A stretch of DNA of 64,000 nucleotides from Luteolibacter sp. Y139. Lineage in GTDB: Bacteria; Verrucomicrobiota; Verrucomicrobiia; Verrucomicrobiales; Akkermansiaceae. Made by a program: the position numbers and the translations under genes. Where the stretch lies: contig NZ_JBBUKT010000009.1 of the NCBI RefSeq assembly GCF_038066715.1, positions 248,001-312,000 of the forward strand, written 5' to 3'. The notes beneath the pieces were generated by a model that did not search any database, was not told where the DNA came from, and saw nothing but the letters and a program-made list of their open reading frames with translations. Positions 52,347 to 60,990 of the stretch are shown piece after piece. Position 1 is the stretch's first letter. Each line of letters begins with the position of its first letter.

Positions 52347-52582
52347 GGACTACGTCTATCTTAGGGCGTTGCCGCTAGCGAGGCCAATCGATTCACGCTG
52401 TCATTGAAACTTGCTTCAGGGCATCGTGGCTTCTAGCCCTTCGGAGATTGTCTTTCCCCCGAGAAAATCTAATTGGAGGTATGCTTCTAAATTGGAGCGT
52501 TGATAAGATGAGGCCGCAAAAGGTTGACCCTTGCAAAGGGAACTGAATTTGCCGATTGATCGCACCGAGAGGTAGCAGTGAA

Positions 52583-54844
52583 ATGACCATAGCGATGCGT
52601 TTGTTCTTCGCAGCGATGGTATTGCTGGCGGCGGCTCGGATGGGTGTGGCGCAGGATGTTGGTGCGCAGCCGGCGGGTGCTAACTCTGAACCCGTAGTCC
52701 TGACGAGGGCGGCAGCGATTCGTTCTTTGCCCTCGGAGAAAGCAGCGGAGGGCCGGGCGGTGGACTTGAAGGGGGTGGTGACTTGGCGGAGTGCGCGGCG
52801 GAATCATGCGATCATCGTTCATGATGGGGAGACGGCGGTTTGGGTGACGTTGCTGGGGATGAGTTCGCTGTGGGAGCGGGGTTTGGCGCCGGAGCCGCCG
52901 GTGTGTGAGCCGGGGACCTTGGTGAGGGTGAAGGGGAAGACGGGGCCGGGCGGGTATGCGCCGGTGGTGGTAGCGGAGGCGTTGGAGCCATTGGGGACGG
53001 CGCCGTTGCCGGAGCCGTTGAGATTGCCGGTGGAGGAGTTGCTTTCGGGGAGCAGGGATGCGCAGCCGGTGGAGGTGGAGGGGGTGGTGCAGGAGGTGAC
53101 GAAGCCGGATGGCGCGGGGGTGGCCTCGGCGATGATGGTGACGGGAGGGCATGTGTGCCGGGTGGATGTGGAGCGGGGGACGGAGCTGGATCGCGAGCAG
53201 CTGATCGATGCGCGGGTGCGGGTGCGCGGGGCGTTGACGCCGCTCTTCAACCTGCGGTCGCAATTGACGGCGCTGAAGCTGAGCACGAACGGGCGGGACG
53301 ATTTCCAGGTGATGCGGCCGGCGCCTGCGGATCCCTTCCAATCGACGCGGGTGCCGCTGGGGAACCTGCGGAAGTTCTCACCGGATGCGAATCCGTATCA
53401 CCGGGTGGTGACGGGCGGGGTGGTGACGTTCGCGATGCCGGGGGAGTTCTTTTTCCTGCAGGACGGGGCGACGGGGGTGCGGGTGAATTCGCTGGAGGCG
53501 GAGGTGGCCGTGGGGGATGTGGTGGAGGTGGCGGCCTTCGTGGATACGACGCGGACGCTGGCGGCGCTGAATGGCGCGGTGGTGAAGAAGACGGGCCGGG
53601 CGGAGGTGCCGCCGCCGGAGACGATCGAGGCGACGGGGATCCTGCAGCCGCAGTTCCGCGATTCCTCGCGGCGGGTGGCGTTGGCGGATTACGATGGGCG
53701 GCTGGTGAGCCTGGTGACGCACGTGAGGCGGGTGGAGGCGTTGGATGAAAAGGGCGGGCTGGGGGTGATCGCGGAGTCGGACGGGCAGGCGTTCGCGGCG
53801 GTGCTGGCATCGAGCGGCGCGGCGGTGCCGACGGCGCTCCGGGAGAAGCTGGTGCCGGGGGCGGAGGTGCGTTTCACGGGCTTGTGCGACCTGACCTTCG
53901 CGGAGAAGACGCCGAAGCTGGATTTGATCGGGATCACGGGATTCCGGCTGTGGCTGCGTTCGCCGGAGGACATGGTGGTGCTGAAGTCGCCGCCGTGGTG
54001 GACGGCGGGGCGATTGCAGGCGGTCTTAATTACGGTGGGTCTCGTACTTGCGCTAGCGGTGGCGTCGAACATCGCGCTGCGGCGTGTCTTGAAACGGAGG
54101 ACGCGGCGGTTGGAGGAGGTGATGCGGCTGCACCGGGATTCCGAGCTGGAGTTTCATGCGGCGCGGGAAGAGCGGCATCGGCTGGCGGCGGACATGCACG
54201 ATGGCCTTCAGCAGCTGCTGGTGAGTGCGGCGTATCGGATGGAAGCGGCGGCGGCGCGGATGGGCGAGGGGCCGGCGAGCGCGAAGGATCAATTGACGGC
54301 GGCGCACGGGGCGCTGACGCGGGCGCAATCGGGATTGCGCGAGTGCATCTGGGGGCTGAAGCAGGTGGACGATGCGGAGGAGGATGACTTCGCGGCCTTG
54401 CTAAGGCATGCGGCGGGCACGGTGGAGCATTGGCCGAAGGGGCTGGTGACGGTGGAGGTGGAGGGCGAGCCTTACAGTCTCTCGCGGCAGGTGATGGGGA
54501 GTCTCCTCATGCTGATGCAGGAGGCGGTGGGGAATGCGTGCAAGCACGGGAAGGCGTCTGCGGTGAAGGTGACGCTGCACTATTTCCCGGAGCGATTCGA
54601 GATGGCGATCCGCGACAACGGGCGGGGCTTCGATCCGGAGCAGGCACCGGGGACGCGGCAGGGGCACCACGGGCTGGAATCGATGCGGCTCAGGATGAAG
54701 TGGCTGGGCGGTCAGCTGAAGGTGACGAGCCATCCGGGGAATGGGACTCTCATTGTTTGCCAGGTGAGCCGGACGGCGGCGGAGGCGCTGCTGACGAATA
54801 CGGGGAAGGGCGGGCATCCTGGGGCGGGGGAAACGGGAGCTTGA
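52583..54844 (+). CDS. NarX/LiaS-type sensor histidine kinase with large extracytoplasmic sensor
   Basis: 753 residues. Signal peptide or first helix (MRLFFAAMVLLAAARMGVAQ), then about 440 residues of repeated OB-like segments outside (VDLKGVVTWRSARRNHAIIV; VEVEGVVQEV; VTGGVVTFAMPGEFFFLQDG; VSLVTHVRRV), a membrane helix at about 480-500, and the HPK7 core: ADMHDGLQQLLVSA with His539 and an HATPase with MQEAVGNACKHGKASAV and IRDNGRGFDPE. It phosphorylates the response regulator encoded 97 bases downstream. A GAGAGG site precedes the ATG at 52583. The gene uses G at third positions far more than its neighbours. The signal is not known. Confidence 0.88.
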   Translation: MTIAMRLFFAAMVLLAAARMGVAQDVGAQPAGANSEPVVLTRAAAIRSLPSEKAAEGRAVDLKGVVTWRSARRNHAIIVHDGETAVWVTLLGMSSLWERGLAPEPPVCEPGTLVRVKGKTGPGGYAPVVVAEALEPLGTAPLPEPLRLPVEELLSGSRDAQPVEVEGVVQEVTKPDGAGVASAMMVTGGHVCRVDVERGTELDREQLIDARVRVRGALTPLFNLRSQLTALKLSTNGRDDFQVMRPAPADPFQSTRVPLGNLRKFSPDANPYHRVVTGGVVTFAMPGEFFFLQDGATGVRVNSLEAEVAVGDVVEVAAFVDTTRTLAALNGAVVKKTGRAEVPPPETIEATGILQPQFRDSSRRVALADYDGRLVSLVTHVRRVEALDEKGGLGVIAESDGQAFAAVLASSGAAVPTALREKLVPGAEVRFTGLCDLTFAEKTPKLDLIGITGFRLWLRSPEDMVVLKSPPWWTAGRLQAVLITVGLVLALAVASNIALRRVLKRRTRRLEEVMRLHRDSELEFHAAREERHRLAADMHDGLQQLLVSAAYRMEAAAARMGEGPASAKDQLTAAHGALTRAQSGLRECIWGLKQVDDAEEDDFAALLRHAAGTVEHWPKGLVTVEVEGEPYSLSRQVMGSLLMLMQEAVGNACKHGKASAVKVTLHYFPERFEMAIRDNGRGFDPEQAPGTRQGHHGLESMRLRMKWLGGQLKVTSHPGNGTLIVCQVSRTAAEALLTNTGKGGHPGAGETGA

Positions 54845-54940
54845 GCGAAGGGGGCGAGCGATATGGCAGGGGACGAAAACGAGCGAAAAACTACCCGCGG
54901 GAGGGATGGACGTCCCGGGCGCGGGAGGTCAGGCCTTGGC

Positions 54941-55564
54941 ATGGACGGAAAGATCCGGCTGCTGATCGTGGATGATCACGCGATGGTGAGGGAGGGCCTC
55001 GAGGCGATGCTCTCGGTGGACCCGCGTTTCGAAAGCATTCTAACAGCGGCGTCGCGGGATGAGACGATGCAGGTGCTGGAGGAGTCGCGGCCGCATTTGA
55101 TTTTGTTAGACCTGCGGATGCCGGGGTTTGATGGCTTCAATGTGCTGGATACAGTGCTGGCGCGTTGGCCGGAGATGCGGGTCTTGATTCTATCGGCAGG
55201 GGCGACGGGGCCGGAGATCTATTTGGCGCGGCGGACCGGAGCGCGCGGGTACATTTGCAAGACGGCGAAGCGGGATGCGCTGCTGAAGGCGATCGATACG
55301 GTGATTCGGGGCGGCTTGTATTTCGAAGATGATGCGGTGCCGGATGAGGGGGATGTGACCTTGTCCGCGCGGGAGCTGGAGGTGTTGCGGCAGCTGGGGC
55401 GGAGTCTTTCGGCGGAAGAGCTGGGTGTGGTGCTGGGGATCAGCAAGCACACGGTGAAGAGTCACCTGAAGGCGATCTTCCAGAAGCTCGGTGTGGCGGG
55501 TCAGGCAGAGGCGGTTTCGCGGGCGTACGAGATGGGGATTATCACGGTGGAGAAGGGGAGGTGA
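54941..55564 (+). CDS. NarL/FixJ-type response regulator
   Basis: 207 residues. Receiver domain 1-120: acidic pair DD at 11-12, the phosphorylated Asp57 in LILLDLRMPG, and a Lys in ICKTAKRD. LuxR-type HTH at about 145-205: LSARELEVLRQLGRSLSAEE, VVLGISKHTVKSHLKAIFQ. Genes of this pair are adjacent to the kinase and use the same third-base-G codon preference. The frame is open upstream to 54863, but 54941 begins the receiver fold (MDGKIRLLIVDDH). A strong inverted repeat begins two bases after its stop. Confidence 0.93.
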   Translation: MDGKIRLLIVDDHAMVREGLEAMLSVDPRFESILTAASRDETMQVLEESRPHLILLDLRMPGFDGFNVLDTVLARWPEMRVLILSAGATGPEIYLARRTGARGYICKTAKRDALLKAIDTVIRGGLYFEDDAVPDEGDVTLSARELEVLRQLGRSLSAEELGVVLGISKHTVKSHLKAIFQKLGVAGQAEAVSRAYEMGIITVEKGR

Positions 55565-55566
55565 TG

Positions 55567-55659
55567 TCTTCGTGGGCGCGGTGGTGACACCGCGTGAAGC
55601 TACCGGAGAGGCGGACGTTACCCTTGCTTCTCGCGTTCTCACCACCGCGCCTACGAAGA
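55567..55659. repeat. 93-bp inverted-repeat element
   Basis: The first 21 bases from 55567 (TCTTCGTGGGCGCGGTGGTG and one more) are the inverse of the last 21 (55639-55659) with one mismatch; the inner arms GCGTGAAGC and GCTTCTCGC also pair with one mismatch. The structure could be a MITE- or REPIN-like element or a large terminator for the two-component operon. No second copy was noticed in this window and no target duplication is clear. Confidence 0.7.
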
Positions 55660-55672
55660 GACGAGGCGAATA

Positions 55673-55690
55673 ATCCCTCCGGGGAGGGAT
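55673..55690. terminator. Short GC hairpin
   Basis: ATCCCTCC and GGGGAGGGAT pair almost perfectly with a two-base loop; it follows the 93-bp element. There is no T-tract. It may be part of the same structured region. Confidence 0.35.
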
Positions 55691-55728
55691 AGTGGAAATC
55701 CTGCGGATGGAATTGGCTTGGGACTGAT

Positions 55729-55788
55729 GCGGGTAAGCCCGTCTTCCTGCCGGATACCCTCTTGCGAAGTGCCCGTCGCAAGTCCGGC
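55729..55788 (+). promoter_or_regulatory. Structured leader before the autotransporter-repeat gene
   Basis: In the bases before the start at 55829: a GCGGG-TAAG-CCCGT hairpin, then outer stem GCCGGA (55750-55755) with TCCGGC (55783-55788) enclosing inner stem CTTGCGA (55761-55767) with TCGCAAG (55776-55782). Nested perfect stems with asymmetrical internal loop are typical of structured RNA leaders. I cannot assign a known riboswitch class. Confidence 0.4.
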
Positions 55789-55828
55789 TGCTCGCTCCCG
55801 AAGAAGCCAACTCAGCCCTCCAAAACCC

Positions 55829-58800
55829 ATGTCGTACCCGACCCAATACCCGAGCTCTAGCTCTTCCCGCCGTCTTGCTCTCCAGCTTGCGGCTCTTGCC
55901 ACGTTCGCGACGATTGCACCGGCTTTTGCTGCGACCTCCATTTACACGCCTGCTTCTGGAACCGCTGACCTTTGGTCGGCTGGGACTCATTGGGATGTTG
56001 CGCCAGCCAGTGCTGCGACCACGCGGCTGACCTTTGTCGGCGACAATACGACCGTGCTCGGCAATTCGCTGGTGAATGCGAACACGGATGATGTTTCCGG
56101 CGAGTTCCTGCTGAACATCCTGGATCTGCAAGGCACCGGGCCGGCCACGGGCGGTGGCACGATCACGGTGAATGCCGGGGGATCTGCGACGGGGCTCACG
56201 CTGGCGACGGATGTTGCGACGCCGATCGTGAATCTCAATGCGCTTTCGGGAGGATCGAGCCTGACCTATCAGGTGAATCCCATCCTCACGCTGGCTAGTG
56301 ATGCGACCTTCACTGGCGCGGGCACGGCCGCGTTCAAGTTTTCCGGCGGCGTGAATGGCGCGGGCCGAACGCTGACGAAGACGGGTGCCAGCCAGATGTC
56401 GATCGGGGGATCGACTTCGCTGGAGTCGCTTTTGGTCGGCTTCAACAATGGCAGCGCCGGAAGCGGTGGTGCGGGTGGAAAGATCACCGGCGAGGCAGGG
56501 AGTTTCCTGAGCGTGGGGACCGGCACCGGCGCGGTCCGAATCGGATCGATCAATAGTTCGGTTCTCGGTCCGACCGCGGTGGGTGCGGTCGATCTTTCCG
56601 CGGCATCGAGTTTCAATGCCAACGTGACCGAGTTCTTCGTGGGCGTGAACTACGGCGGCTCCGCGAGTTCGGGGGATGGCACGCTGAACCTCTCCGCAAG
56701 CAACACGATCACGGCAACTACGACGTTTGCCGTAGGTCGCAGCGCGGGGAATTTTAACACGCCGATCGCGACGGCCACGATCCCTGCGAACAGCACCACC
56801 GCGATCAATACACCGCTGATGCACATCGGCCAGGGAAAGGCGAATGCCTCATTCACGGTGGGCAACGGCTCGACCTTCGACCTGGCGGGTGTCAGCGGAG
56901 GGCGTGCGGAATTCTGGGTGGGTCACAATGACCAGACCGGCTCGGGCGCGTGGAGCAGCACGGCGGACTTCGGCAGCGGCACTTTCCACGGCTACCTCAC
57001 CGCGATGTCGATCGGTCGCAAGGCTGCAAACTCCAGCGGCAATGCCACTGGTGCGGTGACCTTTGGCAATAGCGACCAGAATGATTTCAATCTCAGCGCC
57101 TCGGGCAGCCCGCTGGTAGTCGGCCGGTATGATGCAGGTACGACTGGGGTGGGCACCGGCACGTTGACGATCGGTCATCTCGGCTTCTCCAGCTCGATCA
57201 CTTCGACGAACAACAGCGCGGCGATCCTGATCGGCACCAGCGTCGGCTCCGCGATCACCGCGCAGCGGGCAGTGGGCACCCTGAACCTGGGTCCGGGCAG
57301 CCTCACGCTGAATACCACCGGCGCCGGGATCTCGGGCGACCTCTCGCCGAACCCGCTCAATAGCAGCACGGTGAAGTTCAATGGCACGACGCTGATCTCA
57401 GGTGCATCGAGCGCGGGCTTCATCCAGAACCTCACGAATGCGCGGATCTCCGATGGCGGGCTAACCATCGCGACGGGCAACAATTCCAACATCACCGTCC
57501 CCCAAGGCCTGACCCATGATCCTGCCGGTGCGGCTACTGATGGTGGCCTGACGAAGGACTATCCCGGCATCCTGACGCTGACTTCCACGAATAGCTATAC
57601 GGGGAACACGAAGGTTCTCGGCGGCACGATTTTCTTCAGCAAGACGGCGTCGCTGCCGGGCTTCGCGACACCGGGGCGGCTTTCGGTGGGTGAGTTCGGC
57701 GGGCTTGGCATGAATGTCGGCGGCGCGGGTGAGTTTACGCTGGCCCAGCTTGAGACGTATCGCACGAATGGCACGTTTCTGGGGACCTATCATCCGCTCA
57801 TTCTCGATACCGCGAATGCCGGCGCGGATCAGACCTATACGAGTTCGCTGACGCAGATGGGTGCCTTCGCGAAACGCGGGGCGAACAAGCTGACGCTGGG
57901 GAACGACGTGGACTTGAAAGGTTCACTCGATGTGGGTCTCAACAACAGCGGCGGCACGCTGGTGATCGGCGCGGGCAAGGATTTCAGCCTGTCGCTGTCC
58001 GATTTGAATGGCCTTGGCGCGGTGAATCTCGGGGTCTGCACCGGCGCGACGAATTCGCTCGGCACGTTTGATGCCTCGGCGGCGGACAGTTTCGCGATGG
58101 AGGTGTCCACCTTGCGTTTGGGCACCACCATTGGTGCTGGCACTGCTGGAGGAAACCTCTCGCTGCCGGCGAATTCCTCGATCCTCGCACACACGGACAT
58201 TGTCATCGCGGACAGCAACAACACCTTCAATAACGTCAACTCGACGATTACCACAGGTGCGGGTGGCACGGCCACGGTGCGCACGCCGGTGCTCCAAGTG
58301 GGTCACGGCAAGGGCCGCGGCTTCCTGACGGCGGGGGCAGGTTCCACCATCGATCTCGCGGGGCCGGACGGCGGGCGCACGGCGATGCAGGTGGGGAACA
58401 CCCCCGTTGCAGGCGGCAGTGGCAGCTGGAGCGGCACCGCAAACTTCGCGCCGGGAACTTTCACCGGTGCGCTGAGCAGCCTGATCGTGGGCGACATCAA
58501 TGCGAGCAGCGCTTCCACCTCCGTGTTCGGCACGCTGACCCTGGGGACCAGCTCGTCCAATCATCTCGACATCGAGGGCGCGGGCACACCGGTGGTGATC
58601 TCCCGCTATGCGGGAAATACCAGCGGTCAAGCTTACGGGTTCGTGACGATCGGCAATGCGGGTAGCAGCACGATCACCAGCACGGACAATGGCACCGCGG
58701 TGCTGATGGCAAGCGGCGGTGCCAGCGGCACGACCAAAGCCTCTGCCTGCCTCAACCTGGGTGGCGGCACCTTGACCATCACCACCACCGGCCGGGGGAT

Positions 58801-59926
58801 CGCGGGAGATACCGCGAACGCTGCGAACCTGAGCATCCTCAGCTTCGATGGCACCACGATGAAAGCCGGGGCTGACAGCGGACAATGGATCGAAAGCCTC
58901 AGTCGCGCGGAGATCCGCAGCGGAGGGGTCACCATCGATACCAATGGCCACGGCATCACCTCCGGCCAGCCTCTCGTTCACTCGACCAATGGAACGCTCG
59001 CGGTCACCTTGACCAATGGCGGCACCGGCTACACCACCGCGCCCACGGTCACGGTCGTGGGTGGTGGAGGCTTCGGCGCAAATGCCGTCGCCACGATTTC
59101 CGGCGGGGCGGTGACTGGCGTGACCCTGGGCGGCGTGCAGAACTACAACAGCGCGCCGACGCTTGTCTTCAGCGGTGGCGGTGGCACGGGTGCCGCCGCG
59201 ACGGTGGCGCACACGGCTACCGAGCCTGCGGTCGACGGCGGCTTGACCAAGAGGGGCGCGGGAACCCTGTTCCTGGATGCCACCCACTCCTATACCGGTA
59301 GTACTACGATTCTCGAAGGTGAGCTGATGCTCGGTGCTGCCAGCTTGCCGGATGGCTCCGGGGTGAGCATCGCCGCGGGTGCCACGCTGAATCTGGTCCA
59401 TGGTGCGACGGACACGGTGGCCGCTCTCACTCTCGGTGGAGTGCCCGCTTCCATCGGTGTGTGGGGCTCGGTGGGGTCCGGAGCACCGAATACCAGTCCG
59501 CGGATCACGGGGACGGGTCGTCTCAATGTGCTGACCGGACCTGGAGGTGCCGATCCTTATGATACTTGGGCCAGCCAGATTGCGAATCCGGCTGACCGAG
59601 ACCGTGCGGATGATCCGGATGGCGACGGTTTTACCAATGACCTGGAATATCTCTTCGGCACCTCGCCGATCACCGGTGATGGCGCGTTGGTGCACAGCAC
59701 GGTGGTGGGATCGAATCTCATCGTGCGGTGGAACCAGCTGGAAAGCGGCGGTGTCTATCAGCTGCAGGAGAGCACCACGATGGTGAATCCATGGACGGTG
59801 AGCGGGGTCGTTCCCGCGGTCGCCGGCGATCAAAGCGGTGTCCCGTCCAGCTATGATCGCATGGAAGCCACGGTGCCGATCGCCGGGCCGCGGAAGTTCG
59901 TGCGGGTCAGCGCGGTGGAGGATTGA
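55829..59926 (+). CDS. Secreted autotransporter-associated beta-strand repeat protein
   Basis: 1365 residues; signal region SYPTQYPSSSSSRRLALQLA then ATFATIAPAFA. The body is long beta-helix-like repeat sequence, Gly/Ser/Thr/Asn-rich. Two clear autotransporter-associated strand repeats: YPGILTLTSTNSYTGNTKVL and GAGTLFLDATHSYTGSTTIL. Residues about 340-565 and 830-1050 are near-duplicates (STFDLAGVSGGRAEFWVG vs STIDLAGPDGGRTAMQVG). The end carries DDPDGDGFTNDLEYLFGTSP and RKFVRVSAVED, the module shared with other exoproteins; no beta-barrel or PEP-CTERM sequence. Frame is open upstream to 55718; the signal peptide sets 55829. A strong terminator follows. Confidence 0.82.
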   Translation: MSYPTQYPSSSSSRRLALQLAALATFATIAPAFAATSIYTPASGTADLWSAGTHWDVAPASAATTRLTFVGDNTTVLGNSLVNANTDDVSGEFLLNILDLQGTGPATGGGTITVNAGGSATGLTLATDVATPIVNLNALSGGSSLTYQVNPILTLASDATFTGAGTAAFKFSGGVNGAGRTLTKTGASQMSIGGSTSLESLLVGFNNGSAGSGGAGGKITGEAGSFLSVGTGTGAVRIGSINSSVLGPTAVGAVDLSAASSFNANVTEFFVGVNYGGSASSGDGTLNLSASNTITATTTFAVGRSAGNFNTPIATATIPANSTTAINTPLMHIGQGKANASFTVGNGSTFDLAGVSGGRAEFWVGHNDQTGSGAWSSTADFGSGTFHGYLTAMSIGRKAANSSGNATGAVTFGNSDQNDFNLSASGSPLVVGRYDAGTTGVGTGTLTIGHLGFSSSITSTNNSAAILIGTSVGSAITAQRAVGTLNLGPGSLTLNTTGAGISGDLSPNPLNSSTVKFNGTTLISGASSAGFIQNLTNARISDGGLTIATGNNSNITVPQGLTHDPAGAATDGGLTKDYPGILTLTSTNSYTGNTKVLGGTIFFSKTASLPGFATPGRLSVGEFGGLGMNVGGAGEFTLAQLETYRTNGTFLGTYHPLILDTANAGADQTYTSSLTQMGAFAKRGANKLTLGNDVDLKGSLDVGLNNSGGTLVIGAGKDFSLSLSDLNGLGAVNLGVCTGATNSLGTFDASAADSFAMEVSTLRLGTTIGAGTAGGNLSLPANSSILAHTDIVIADSNNTFNNVNSTITTGAGGTATVRTPVLQVGHGKGRGFLTAGAGSTIDLAGPDGGRTAMQVGNTPVAGGSGSWSGTANFAPGTFTGALSSLIVGDINASSASTSVFGTLTLGTSSSNHLDIEGAGTPVVISRYAGNTSGQAYGFVTIGNAGSSTITSTDNGTAVLMASGGASGTTKASACLNLGGGTLTITTTGRGIAGDTANAANLSILSFDGTTMKAGADSGQWIESLSRAEIRSGGVTIDTNGHGITSGQPLVHSTNGTLAVTLTNGGTGYTTAPTVTVVGGGGFGANAVATISGGAVTGVTLGGVQNYNSAPTLVFSGGGGTGAAATVAHTATEPAVDGGLTKRGAGTLFLDATHSYTGSTTILEGELMLGAASLPDGSGVSIAAGATLNLVHGATDTVAALTLGGVPASIGVWGSVGSGAPNTSPRITGTGRLNVLTGPGGADPYDTWASQIANPADRDRADDPDGDGFTNDLEYLFGTSPITGDGALVHSTVVGSNLIVRWNQLESGGVYQLQESTTMVNPWTVSGVVPAVAGDQSGVPSSYDRMEATVPIAGPRKFVRVSAVED

Positions 59927-59976
59927 GGTCTGATTTCAGCAAGACGTTTAGTGGGTTCTTTCGTCCTGGAGAAAGG

Positions 59977-60006
59977 GCACCGGTCCGCGAGGGCCGGTGC
60001 TTTTTT
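59977..60006 (+). terminator. Rho-independent terminator with GCGA tetraloop
   Basis: Stem of ten pairs (GCACCGGTCC with GGGCCGGTGC, one G-U) around a GCGA loop, then six T. It ends the autotransporter-repeat gene, and on the opposite strand it may also stop the convergent AraC gene, whose stop is at 60009. Confidence 0.95.
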
Positions 60007-60008
60007 AT

Positions 60009-60941
60009 TCATGCTCTCCGCTTCAGAAACTCCGCAGGCGACACGCCGTGGACGCGCTTGAAGACGCGAGAGAAGTGGAAGGGATCGAGGCCGAGGGCTT
60101 CGGCGACTTCGCGGACGATCATCTGTCCGGCATCGAGCAGGGCGGCGGCGTGGCGCATGCGGCAGCGGAGCAGGGCGTGGTAGGGCGATTCGTGACCGTG
60201 GCGGGCGAAGAGTCGGGAGAGGTAAGCAGGCGAGAGATGGCAGGCGGCGGCGACTTGGGCGGCGGTGGTGAATTCCAGGAAGCGTTCTTCAATGCAGGCG
60301 CGGCATTTCAGGTAGGTCTGGAAGGATTGCTCGTGGCTACTGTCTGTGACGACGGATTCGCCCAGAGTCAGTAGCAGGACTTCCGCTTGCAGGGCGGCGA
60401 TGCGTGCGGCCTGCGGACCGGCGCGGCGGCCGGTTTCGAGAAGCGACTCGAAGGCTTGTTCGACCTCCTCGGGATTTCCCGCGAGGCGGCAAGCGCCGGG
60501 CGCGAGGCTGGCGGCACGCAGCAGGCCGATGCCTTCACGGCCGGTGAAGTCGAGGAAGTACTTCCGCAGGGGATCGGCGGGATTGCTTTCGATGCGGTGG
60601 GCGCGGCCGGGGCCGTAGGAGAAGACAGCGCCGCGGGCCAGCGGCCATTGCTTTCCGGCAAGTGTCAGCGTTCCCGTGCCACCGGTGACGAACTCGAGGC
60701 AAAAGAAGGGAAAGTCGGTGCGCTCGACGCGGAAATCCGGGGCGCATGCTTCCCAGCCGCCGCAGACGACGGTGAGCTTCGGCCCGGGGGGCGGATTGAG
60801 ATTCAGGTAGAAGCGGCGTGCTTCCGTGACTTGCCGGGAGACAAAGGATGGTGGTTCAGCGGCAGTCCGATTCACGATTTTCAAGATGCTTTGCCTGATT
60901 TTCGGGTCAAGGATCGTCATGGATTGATCAAGATCCGCCAT
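60009..60941 (-). CDS. AraC-family transcriptional regulator
   Basis: 310 residues. An N-terminal cupin-like sensor (about 20-150: KLTVVCGGWEACAPDFRVER, PLARGAVFSYGPGRAHRIES) and a C-terminal AraC double helix-turn-helix (about 210-310: AAQVAAACHLSPAYLSRLFA, REVAEALGLDPFHFSRVFKR, VHGVSPAEFLKRRA). It likely senses a sugar and controls the divergent aldo/keto reductase operon 49 bases away. The start is uncertain: 60941 or 60920 are both possible; the open frame up to 61103 is antisense to the next gene's start and was not used. Confidence 0.87.
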   Translation of the reverse strand: MADLDQSMTILDPKIRQSILKIVNRTAAEPPSFVSRQVTEARRFYLNLNPPPGPKLTVVCGGWEACAPDFRVERTDFPFFCLEFVTGGTGTLTLAGKQWPLARGAVFSYGPGRAHRIESNPADPLRKYFLDFTGREGIGLLRAASLAPGACRLAGNPEEVEQAFESLLETGRRAGPQAARIAALQAEVLLLTLGESVVTDSSHEQSFQTYLKCRACIEERFLEFTTAAQVAAACHLSPAYLSRLFARHGHESPYHALLRCRMRHAAALLDAGQMIVREVAEALGLDPFHFSRVFKRVHGVSPAEFLKRRA

Positions 60942-60990
60942 GGCCACGCCGCCGCGGGCGGACCCATGCTGTGCGTCTGACCCTTTATCG

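Noticed and set aside
48960-54844. LytTR regulator and histidine kinase as partners in a multi-gene defence system with SIR2-TPR
   Set aside because: Both neighbours have normal GC content for the window, belong to ordinary regulatory families and are oriented away from or convergent with the SIR2 gene.
55729-55788. Cyclic-di-GMP riboswitch
   Set aside because: The conserved GEMM core elements are not found in the leader; only generic stems are visible.
55190-59833. Long minus-strand frames of 544 and 636 residues
   Set aside because: Arg/His/Ala-rich shadows of the response regulator and the autotransporter-repeat gene; no family motifs.
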